Assembly: GCF_002240035.1 (NCBI RefSeq)
Contig: NZ_CP016397.1
Span: forward strand, 434,001 to 498,000
Source of the DNA: Legionella clemsonensis
GTDB taxonomy: Bacteria; Pseudomonadota; Gammaproteobacteria; Legionellales; Legionellaceae
Direction of reading: 5' to 3'
Length of the DNA: 64,000 nt
Part shown: piece by piece, positions 37,219 through 44,993 of the stretch
Position numbering within the stretch: position 1 is the first letter of the stretch
Layout of the letters: each line of letters opens with the position of its first letter
Notes under the pieces: generated by a model
What the model saw: the letters and a program-made list of their open reading frames with translations, nothing else
Database searches by the model: none
Told to the model about the DNA's origin: nothing
Program-made: the position numbers and the translations under genes

Positions 37219-39021
37219 TTGATAAAAAGGATGTTGTCAGGTACATTGCTAACCTTGGTAGCGGCATCTTCTTCCTATGCCAATCTTCAAAGCGGTGCAG
37301 ATAAATTAATCAATCAAGTCTCTCCCTCACTGAATATAGGGGTAGAGGTGGTTGATTTAACAACCGGTGCTACACTTTATCGCCGAAACCCAAGTCGTAC
37401 TTTTGTTCCTGCCAGTAATATGAAATTATTTTCTGATGCGGCGGCACTAATGGTATTAGGCCCGGATTACCGCTTTAGAAATCAGTTAAGCACGAATGCT
37501 TCGCAATTAAAACAAGGCCTCCTAAAAGGGTCACTTTATTTACATCTTTCAGGTGATCCTTCCTTTAATCATGAGCGGCTTGCAATGCTTATTGCTGGTT
37601 TAAAGAATTGGCATATCAATCGAATTCAAGGCAATGTCTACATCGATAGTAGTCATGCTTTTATCAATCCTTATCCTCCAGGGTGGATGGCTGAAGATTT
37701 AGTGTATAGCTATGGCGCTCCCATTGCACCCTTAATGATTGACAGTAATCGTTTGACAGTGACGGTCAATCCTGCTGCCAAGGCTGAGGAACCAGCTATC
37801 GTTGAAACCAGTGATGCCAGCCATAGTCTCGTTATTGATAATCAAGTGAAGACTAAACCCAAGGGCAGTCGTTGTGGTGTTGGTTTTACCATGGATCAGC
37901 AAAATCATATCACCGTGAATGGCTGTGTTGCAGTAGGACAATGGGCAGTACAACAACAAATGGCGATTCGCAATCCTTTGCTTTTTGCTCAAGGTTTAAT
38001 AAAACGTCAATTAGCTGAAGCAAATATCGTGTTGGAAGGCAGTGTGTTATTGGGTAAAGCGCCTGCAGGTTCATTATTAATTGCAGCAGAAACGTCTAAG
38101 CCAATTTCACAATTGATGGCTGATACGTTGAAACCATCTGATAATCTTTATGCAGATAGTCTATTCTTGCATGCTGCAGAGAAATTGCATGGTTCACCGG
38201 TTAATTGGGCAGATGCGCAAGCCCTTGTTAAAAAGTTCATTCAGCAACAAACAGGCATTGAACTAGGCAATGCCGTTTTGACGGATGGCTCAGGGTTGTC
38301 GCGTCATGATCTACTAACACCTCGACAAACAGTTTCTTTATTGCGCTTTCTGCATAATAAATTTCCATTGTCTTATGAATATATTGCCGCGCTACCTGTT
38401 TCTGGCCGTGACGGAACCTTACAAAAACGCTTTAAAGGCCCAGAGCAACAAGATTTAGTGCGTGCTAAAACAGGTACTATGAAAGGTATCGTCAGTCTTT
38501 CTGGATACCTTTATACGGCCAATGCACATACATTGGCGTTTGCAATCTTTATTAACCATGTGCCAGGTACAAAGTCTTCCGTTGCAGGGAAATATCGCTA
38601 TGTGGTTGACGCCTTATGTACCTATTTCCTCCAACAAAAACCCGGTAACAATACCTGGGCCAAGGTATTTTCACCTCATGGTCGTTTAAAGTTTCAACAA
38701 AACCCTACTCAGGCTGAAGTCCAACGAGGAAGACAAGCTCGTTGGCGTCAATTAGAGACGGTTGTCAAAGAGGCGCTAAAAGGACAATTGGTAACCGTCA
38801 TTTATCGCGGGAATGAGCTGGTATTGAGAGATAATCAACCCGATGCAAGCCGTGTATTAAATGCACTCAAAAACTTAAGAAACAAGTATTCTTTTGCCGT
38901 AGCCTTGTCATCAAAAGTAATTCCGGCAGGTGTGGGCGTTAAACCATTGGTGTTATGGATGGAAAAAACAGATCTTGATAAAACACAAAGAATATGGACC
39001 ATACGAGAAGCTGTCAGTTAA
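37219..39021 (+). CDS. dacB: D-alanyl-D-alanine carboxypeptidase/endopeptidase PBP4 (DacB) with C-terminal extension
   Basis: A ~600-residue periplasmic class C penicillin-binding protein. It has a signal peptide (LSGTLLTLVAASSSYA) and the three active-site motifs: SNMK, SDN in KPSDNLYADS and KTG in RAKTGTMKG. E. coli DacB has 477 residues; here ~115 extra residues follow the peptidase fold with an unrecognised soluble domain (from about AKVFSPHGRLKF onward). The start is TTG 37219, seven bases after GAGGGA; a TTG 15 bases earlier overlaps that site. It trims pentapeptides and cross-links in the wall, matching the wall genes at the start of the window. Confidence 0.9.
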   Translation: MIKRMLSGTLLTLVAASSSYANLQSGADKLINQVSPSLNIGVEVVDLTTGATLYRRNPSRTFVPASNMKLFSDAAALMVLGPDYRFRNQLSTNASQLKQGLLKGSLYLHLSGDPSFNHERLAMLIAGLKNWHINRIQGNVYIDSSHAFINPYPPGWMAEDLVYSYGAPIAPLMIDSNRLTVTVNPAAKAEEPAIVETSDASHSLVIDNQVKTKPKGSRCGVGFTMDQQNHITVNGCVAVGQWAVQQQMAIRNPLLFAQGLIKRQLAEANIVLEGSVLLGKAPAGSLLIAAETSKPISQLMADTLKPSDNLYADSLFLHAAEKLHGSPVNWADAQALVKKFIQQQTGIELGNAVLTDGSGLSRHDLLTPRQTVSLLRFLHNKFPLSYEYIAALPVSGRDGTLQKRFKGPEQQDLVRAKTGTMKGIVSLSGYLYTANAHTLAFAIFINHVPGTKSSVAGKYRYVVDALCTYFLQQKPGNNTWAKVFSPHGRLKFQQNPTQAEVQRGRQARWRQLETVVKEALKGQLVTVIYRGNELVLRDNQPDASRVLNALKNLRNKYSFAVALSSKVIPAGVGVKPLVLWMEKTDLDKTQRIWTIREAVS

Positions 39022-39146
39022 TCAGAGAGTTGTGGTAATTCCTTGTGAATGCCGCAACTGATGTTAATCCTGATTCCTTAAATGCTACTTTCTGTTCAAT
39101 AATAAAATTGCACTGATGATCACTCCCAGATTGGGCAGTGCATAGC

Positions 39147-39175
39147 TTGGTGTGAATGTAACAATAGTGTAAATT
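39147..39175 (+). promoter_or_regulatory. Candidate sigma70 promoter upstream of the 1201-residue orphan
   Basis: TTGGTG (39147-39152) and TAAATT (39170-39175) are 17 bases apart, ~80 bases before the ATG at 39257. The match is fair. The spacer 39022-39256 otherwise shows only AT-rich runs and no clear binding site. Confidence 0.3.
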
Positions 39176-39256
39176 ATTTTAATCAAAGTGCTCAAATCAT
39201 ACTCTCTTAAGCTAAGTTCTATACTTTATAAACTTAACAGCTTAATTGGGTAACTC

Positions 39257-42200
39257 ATGATATCTCTACTTTCAGACTTACGAACCTATGTCACTAACAA
39301 AGGAAACTCTGCTGAAGATATCATGAAAAAAAAATTTTTTAACGAGATTATTGTCTTACTCGAAACTGATCAACTTACGGTTTCCTCCCTGACACTGAAG
39401 TTAGCCCGTCTAACGGATAAACAACTACAAGCCCTTTTCTGGTTAGGACGAAAAAAAGATAGATCACCTGGTTCTCAGGCTGCTAAATGGATTGGCAAGC
39501 TGTATGAACACCTTGGAGTATCAGAGGACGATTTTTCTATAGCCAACATGGTGGCAAAGGGGATTTCTGAGGAAGATCAAAGAAAATTAGCTGGATCGCT
39601 TTATCGTCAATGGCAAAATCATCCTGTTTCAAACCTTGAAAGACAACATATCGAGCATGAGTTTAAAGCACTATTGGGTATGGATTATCCTAAGCTTTCT
39701 CTGGCACAGGGTGTCTTAAAATGTTATGAAGAGGATGAGGAATTAACCGATCTGCAGAGTAAATTGCTAAGATTGTGGAATTATGCTCCTGGATATCTCT
39801 CTTCATTCCTGCATGAACTCTGTTCAGGTTTCGTTCTGCAAGGAAGTGCTAAAAGCAAGAGGTTTACTCAAACAATGGTTGAGCTTGTGCAAGATAAACC
39901 AGAGTTAGAGGATAGTGTAATCCATGCACATCCTCAATTGGCGGCCGCACTCATTGAAGAATACCCTGAAAAATTTTTTACTCTTCCTCTTGCCATGCAA
40001 AGGCAGGTTCAAGCCCATTTAGATGAGCCTATTCTTAAGAAAATAAAGAGAGCGATTGATGGAGTTTCTCTTTTTCGTGATCGCGAGCCCGAACAAAAAA
40101 TTGCCTTATTCGCTTTGCTGCAAGATCCCGCTTTGCGTATCCATGTTCTCAGTGAACATGCTGAAAATCATCGCTTATACAGTGAGCTTGAAACGACAAT
40201 TTGTAAGAATTTGGAAGGTAGTAAAGAGACTTTGATTGCTTTTCATCAGGCAGACCCTGCTGTTAAAGCAATCAAAACCTACTTGTCAGAAAAACCCAAT
40301 GCTTATAAAAGCAATTTCTTTCGTAATCTAATGACGGATATTAACCGCAATGGCTTGACTGTACAGATACTGAATAAACATATGCAAAGCGTAAACAAGG
40401 ATGCATTGTTTGCCAAATGGAGTGGTAAGCATAATTCGCGAGCGGCGAATTTAATGCTTAATTTATATAAATTAGCCAATATGACGAGTCGGGATGAAGA
40501 CATTGCGTTTATCCGACAAAACTTGCTCAACTCGCAAGAAGATGAACTTAATAAGGGTATAGATAGTGTGTATCCTGACGAAGGAGAAATTTTCTTTGAC
40601 AGACGCAAAGAAAATTATTTTGAAACAAGAATTAAGCCAAGTCTGAGCCAAAAAGTTACTCAAATCCTCCAACACCCTGAGCAAGCTATGAATTCGCTAG
40701 TGGGACATCAAATTGGCAAAGTCATTCATGCTTATCAGTCCATGGCTCAATTTTCCCAGAGAAAAGTAGCTAAGCAACAGCAAAAGGCTGAAGCAGTTTA
40801 TCAGAATTATTTAATGACCAAAGCGTTAGAAGTAGCGCAGCAAACCGAAGTGGGAAAACTCATTTTTGATCCTCAGGGGCATGTTATTCTTGCAGTTAGC
40901 TTGAATGATGCAGATTATGCTGAGATTTATCAATTAATCACGGGTGAAGAAGGTACTAAAGACAATTTAATTAGACTTCTTGGTAGCGAAGTTACCCCTG
41001 TTACTTGGTGTAATATTGATATTGCGCAAGTTCCTTCACTGAAGAATAAGTTTAAAGCCAGAATTGATAATTCCCATCAGATGGACAATCTTCTAGACAG
41101 CTTCTTTGCTTCTTCTCGACGCTCCAGTGTCATTGCGCTGCAGGAAGAGCTCATGATGCATGTGTCCTTAAGTCTACGTGCCCTGGAGAAAACAGCGAAG
41201 ATTGCTTTGCTTACCGAGGAAAAACGTGATGAGCTAATGCAGGCCATTAATACCATGGCGTTAGAGCAATTTGCCACTGTTTTAAGAGCATCAGCAACTG
41301 GTGTTACGATCGATTACGCGGAATTAAATAAAAAATTAGACGAAGCGCGGGTTGAGCTAGCCGAAAAATCACGTGAGTTATTAGTTGATAAAATTATGGC
41401 GGGACGAAATCAGCAGTCCATTGCAGAGTTAAGTGCGTTACTGATCGAAAAATTGGATAAGCATTCATTTACCAGCACAACGGCAACAGGTTGGGATTAT
41501 TTCAGAACAGATGTTGATAATGAAAATTCTATCCTCATCAGTGCTACCAATGAAACGGCGCATGATAAGCACTACGGTGATGACAAATTGGCTATCCGCG
41601 TGATTACCCGTTGTCATTATGATCCAACGAATCAGACTGTGAGAGAACATGATAATCCCACGATTGAGGCACGTGTGCCCTCAATGGCTATTAAATCAGG
41701 ATCGCATAAAAAAGCAGTAGAGGATATTCGCGGCAAGCTTGGATATGCTCATCAATTATTAACTGCTAAAAATACCACCTACGGGGGGCCTGTAATTTAT
41801 AATCTGCTAACATCTCTGCATACTAAAGCCTATGACAACAGTTTTTTTGAATCAGCCAATAAACAACGAGCCAGTGCGGCCCGCATTTTAAAAGGTTCTC
41901 ATTTATACAATTTGGCTCAATTGAATAAAGGGAAGGTCAAGGCATTAATCTATGTGCAAAATATACCTGTTAATCAACATACCAAGGAATTGAATTACAA
42001 TTCTTTAGATGGGGCTACCTGCGAAGCGGCATTAATGACTGATTTAGCGCTATTGGCGACGCTAACTTATCATGCAGCGGTGTTTTCGCCGACAATGGGA
42101 GAGAGTATCACCTCTGCTTATCAGTTCGCCCATGCTTCCTACTTATCCTTTTTGCCTCAAGCAGGTGATGGTCATCATTACTTTAAAGACTCGCAACCCG

Positions 42201-42862
42201 GTAAAGACACCATGAATTTTTTGCTTGAGCAGAAAAAGGGATGGAAAAATGCTGTACCCATAGTGCCTGCGGCCGATCTCCATGCTCTGGCTGCTCAAAC
42301 CTTATTTAAGATGATGGCCCATGATGAGCATCAACGTAAACAGTTTGGTATGCTTGCACAAGCCCTTTCTGTATTTATTGAGCCAGCCTCTCTAGCTGGT
42401 TGTAAAAGTGCTAATGAACGAGAACAGGCAGTAGCAGGCCGTGTAGGACTTTTAAGAAGCATTGATTCTATAAGCCCCACAAGATTGCCTGCTGACAAGA
42501 AAGCAGTCATTGAAGCCTTAACTGATTATGTGTCTGGAAATGCCACTCTTGCTACTGTCCAGGAAAAATTGGACATAGCCTACAACAAGTATAATTTACA
42601 GGGAGCCGTTGCCGCAGTGAGCATGGAAGATCAAGGAGCTTCCTCTAAAGTGCAGGCAACAAAGAATAAAAATAATCCAGGGGTCATCCGCGAAGTTAAT
42701 ACGAATTATGCTGAATCAGGCTATTTAGACTGCTTATCGCAAAAATATAGTGAATTAATGCAAGCACATAATAAGAAAACTAATTTACCTGAAACGTTCA
42801 AACAGTTACTTACTGCTAAAGCAATGCCCCAGGTTAGATTGGGGTACGCGTTAAGCCGTTAA
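39257..42862 (+). CDS. Large orphan protein (1201 residues), Legionella-type effector candidate
   Basis: A very long intact frame with no signal peptide, no membrane helix and no family I recognise. The first ~560 residues are helical and Leu-rich, suggesting alpha-solenoid-like packing; the middle (~500-760) is strongly helical and charged (AEAVYQNYLMTKALEVAQQ; ALNKKLDEARVELAEKS region) and may form coiled coil; the last third has mixed alpha/beta composition with GGPVIYNLLTSLHTKAYDN and ALIYVQNIPVN. The C-terminal ~40 residues are Lys/Ser-rich. Such large, lone, cytosol-like proteins flanked by housekeeping genes are common among Dot/Icm substrates, so it is a candidate, not a known effector. 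Confidence 0.8.
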   Translation: MISLLSDLRTYVTNKGNSAEDIMKKKFFNEIIVLLETDQLTVSSLTLKLARLTDKQLQALFWLGRKKDRSPGSQAAKWIGKLYEHLGVSEDDFSIANMVAKGISEEDQRKLAGSLYRQWQNHPVSNLERQHIEHEFKALLGMDYPKLSLAQGVLKCYEEDEELTDLQSKLLRLWNYAPGYLSSFLHELCSGFVLQGSAKSKRFTQTMVELVQDKPELEDSVIHAHPQLAAALIEEYPEKFFTLPLAMQRQVQAHLDEPILKKIKRAIDGVSLFRDREPEQKIALFALLQDPALRIHVLSEHAENHRLYSELETTICKNLEGSKETLIAFHQADPAVKAIKTYLSEKPNAYKSNFFRNLMTDINRNGLTVQILNKHMQSVNKDALFAKWSGKHNSRAANLMLNLYKLANMTSRDEDIAFIRQNLLNSQEDELNKGIDSVYPDEGEIFFDRRKENYFETRIKPSLSQKVTQILQHPEQAMNSLVGHQIGKVIHAYQSMAQFSQRKVAKQQQKAEAVYQNYLMTKALEVAQQTEVGKLIFDPQGHVILAVSLNDADYAEIYQLITGEEGTKDNLIRLLGSEVTPVTWCNIDIAQVPSLKNKFKARIDNSHQMDNLLDSFFASSRRSSVIALQEELMMHVSLSLRALEKTAKIALLTEEKRDELMQAINTMALEQFATVLRASATGVTIDYAELNKKLDEARVELAEKSRELLVDKIMAGRNQQSIAELSALLIEKLDKHSFTSTTATGWDYFRTDVDNENSILISATNETAHDKHYGDDKLAIRVITRCHYDPTNQTVREHDNPTIEARVPSMAIKSGSHKKAVEDIRGKLGYAHQLLTAKNTTYGGPVIYNLLTSLHTKAYDNSFFESANKQRASAARILKGSHLYNLAQLNKGKVKALIYVQNIPVNQHTKELNYNSLDGATCEAALMTDLALLATLTYHAAVFSPTMGESITSAYQFAHASYLSFLPQAGDGHHYFKDSQPGKDTMNFLLEQKKGWKNAVPIVPAADLHALAAQTLFKMMAHDEHQRKQFGMLAQALSVFIEPASLAGCKSANEREQAVAGRVGLLRSIDSISPTRLPADKKAVIEALTDYVSGNATLATVQEKLDIAYNKYNLQGAVAAVSMEDQGASSKVQATKNKNNPGVIREVNTNYAESGYLDCLSQKYSELMQAHNKKTNLPETFKQLLTAKAMPQVRLGYALSR

Positions 42863-42876
42863 TTAAAGATCACGCC

Positions 42877-42906
42877 CATCAAGATTCCATGAAAGCAATC
42901 TTGATG
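42877..42906. terminator. Hairpin between convergent genes
   Basis: CATCAAGATT (42877-42886) and AATCTTGATG (42897-42906) form a perfect 10-base stem between the 3' ends of the 1201-residue orphan and the lipoprotein gene. T-runs are absent, so this is a likely but unproven bidirectional terminator. Confidence 0.45.
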
Positions 42907-42924
42907 TTGCGAGCTAAGCTGCTT

Positions 42925-43257
42925 TTAGTAATATTCCACGGTTGTGGTTGTTACATCAACCGGTTCAGTGTCTACAATATTTACTGAATCATAGGCAACA
43001 GGCGTAGTTACTATCGGAGTTGTAACGACACTGCCACAGCAACTGGGTGTGGTAACCACAGCTGTAGTCGCTGTTGGACAACATCTTCTTGGTGCAACGA
43101 CTGTTTTGCAGCAGCGATTGGTATAAACAGGGGTAGAAACAACGCGAGTTGTAACAACAGGAGTCACACTGACTTTCCGGTATTCAACAACGTCAGTATT
43201 GGTGAAACCACAAGCTGTCAAAATGACTGACATCGGTACTAATGCTATCCATTTCAT
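42925..43257 (-). CDS. Small Cys- and Thr/Val-rich lipoprotein
   Basis: A 110-residue putative lipoprotein: signal peptide and lipobox MKWIALVPMSVILTAC, with cysteine at residue 16. The mature part is low-complexity, with TTPVVTTR-type runs of Val/Thr/Pro and three Cys-Cys pairs (CCKTVV, RRCCPTA, SCCGS). Paired cysteines suggest disulfide knots or metal binding after export to the periplasm or outer membrane. No function is known to me. It is one of the clearest 'small secreted' candidates and appears intact. Confidence 0.75.
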   Translation of the reverse strand: MKWIALVPMSVILTACGFTNTDVVEYRKVSVTPVVTTRVVSTPVYTNRCCKTVVAPRRCCPTATTAVVTTPSCCGSVVTTPIVTTPVAYDSVNIVDTEPVDVTTTTVEYY

Positions 43258-43350
43258 AATTTACCTCAAGTCTAGCTCTGGTAGCTAAATTGTAGAATAT
43301 TTGAACAACATTTGCCAGTATGAAGCAGCTACACTGCATCACATGAGCTG

Positions 43351-43620
43351 CTAATAATCTTGAGGTGTTTTTTCATTCATGTAATAAAGAAACGTCAGTA
43401 ATTGAGCGACAGCAAGGTATAGATTTCGCGGAATTTCCTTGTTTAATTCCACTTGAGCAAGAAGTTCAGTTAATGGCGTGTTTTGTTGCAAGGGAATGTT
43501 ATGTTCTTTGGCTAATTTAATTATATGTTCTGCAAGGAATCCTTCGCCTTTTGCCGTCACTTTAGGAGCTGATTTGCCATCATAATGCAAGGCTACGGCC
43601 TTGGTTTTATCTTTACTCAT
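43351..43620 (-). CDS. FlhB-like C-terminal domain protein (YlqH/FhlB type)
   Basis: An 89-residue stand-alone version of the cytoplasmic domain of FlhB: KAVALHYDGKSAPKVTAKGEG, LAEHIIKLAKEHNIPLQQNTPL and AELL-like LLAQVELNKEIPRNLYLAVAQ. It lacks the autocleavage NPTH site and the membrane part. It overlaps the FliK-like gene by four bases (ATGA), so the two are coupled. In flagellated bacteria such a pair is thought to influence export switching. Confidence 0.85.
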   Translation of the reverse strand: MSKDKTKAVALHYDGKSAPKVTAKGEGFLAEHIIKLAKEHNIPLQQNTPLTELLAQVELNKEIPRNLYLAVAQLLTFLYYMNEKTPQDY

Positions 43621-44786
43621 ATGTTCATGTCCAACAAATGGAGATGACTCATATCTATTGCTTCAGTCAGTAAACCTACATCGACATTCCATAAGGTAAG
43701 GGTTAATCCCAACGACTCCAGTAAATTAGCGAAAGTTTGCTGTTGCTCCGTTAAATAAGCCACGGTTTCTTTTTTATCTGCATTAATTTGCACCTCAAGG
43801 GCAGTGTCTTGTAATTTTACTTTGGCTTGTATATCCCCAAGATGACTAAGATGAATGGCAAAACTCATAGACCAGCTTGATTTACCTGCTTGTAATGCTT
43901 GCTGTTGACGGTGCTCTTCAATTTTCAAAGGGATGAGTTCCAGGCCTGATAGCGTATGGAGAGGTAATTCGAGTAGCAAACGATAAGGTTCATTTTGGGA
44001 GTGAAGCAAATGCAGTAGCTGATTGGTTTCAACACGGGCCAATGTTTGCATAGTGTGATCGCGTAACAGTGTTAAAATATGTTCCACAGGTTCACCTGTA
44101 AAAGAAATTGCTGCTGAATTTCGCGGTGGTTGTAGCACATTACTGAGTAAAGGAAAGCTCTCTGGTTCATTAAATCTCGCTTTTGCAGAGGAAATATGGG
44201 GCTGCTCATTAAGTAATCCGCTCAATTTAATGCACTGACCTTTAAAATCTCGTGTTAAAAATTCTTTAGAGTCTGTTTTACGCCAATGGACCAAGGTATT
44301 TTCCCAAAATAATCCGCTATAACCTATGGCTTGAGCTAATTGCTGTGGCAGTTGAGCCACAGGAGAAAAAGTGGTCAGTAAATGTTGAATTTGTTGCCTA
44401 ATCATGGGCGGTAGATTAGAAACAGTACTAAGTCCACTTAAGCTCGCTAATAAATAAGCAGGTGAGCTCTGTTTGGGCAAGGTTTGCATGAGCGCCTTGT
44501 GCAGCAGGTTTAATTCTGGTGGATTACGTAAGATTTGTAGAACGGTTTCCCCCTCGGTTTGTACTACTTTTACCTGCAGTAATTCGTCTGGATTAATATG
44601 GTGCGAGGTGCGAGCATTAATATTTTGTCCATTTATATTAATTAACACTTGATTTTCACTTAAAGCTTTGACAACCACTGTTTTTAATATTTGACCTACG
44701 TAAAGCTCAGTGGAGGGTTTAGTCAGCTTCAACTCCTGCATAGGCTCAAGCCTCACCGGCATATTATTTGGCATATCAATAGCCAT
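43617..44786 (-). CDS. FliK-like flagellar hook-length control protein
   Basis: A 389-residue protein whose C-terminal half has the FliK domain (ELPLHTLSGLELIPLKIEEH, SMSFAIHLSHLGDIQAKVKL, LESLGLTLTLWNVDVG). FliK measures hook length and, with FlhB, switches the exporter from hook to filament substrates. The N-terminal 200 residues are Gln/Leu-rich and variable as usual. It is paired with the FlhB-like gene; no other flagellar gene is near. It might be a remote paralog (FliK2) outside the main clusters. Confidence 0.75.
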   Translation of the reverse strand: MAIDMPNNMPVRLEPMQELKLTKPSTELYVGQILKTVVVKALSENQVLININGQNINARTSHHINPDELLQVKVVQTEGETVLQILRNPPELNLLHKALMQTLPKQSSPAYLLASLSGLSTVSNLPPMIRQQIQHLLTTFSPVAQLPQQLAQAIGYSGLFWENTLVHWRKTDSKEFLTRDFKGQCIKLSGLLNEQPHISSAKARFNEPESFPLLSNVLQPPRNSAAISFTGEPVEHILTLLRDHTMQTLARVETNQLLHLLHSQNEPYRLLLELPLHTLSGLELIPLKIEEHRQQQALQAGKSSWSMSFAIHLSHLGDIQAKVKLQDTALEVQINADKKETVAYLTEQQQTFANLLESLGLTLTLWNVDVGLLTEAIDMSHLHLLDMNI

Positions 44787-44993
44787 ATCACTTCCTTTGC
44801 ATTAATTTGCTTGTCATGTATTGGGGCATTTCACTATACTGATGCCCACTGTATCGGCAAAGCTAGCAATTACTTGATAGTTGTCGACAGATGTGGGTTC
44901 AGGTCATAGCAAGAAAGGTCTTATGATGGCCTATTCGAGCTTCAAAGTTAAAGTGACTGGAAAGGATATCACCCCCGATATGGGGAGACCAAA

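Noticed and set aside
39205-39250. Possible PmrA box (CTTAAC...CTTAAT) before the 1201-residue orphan
   Set aside because: Spacing between the half-sites is 8 bases rather than the 11-base period of the Legionella PmrA motif.
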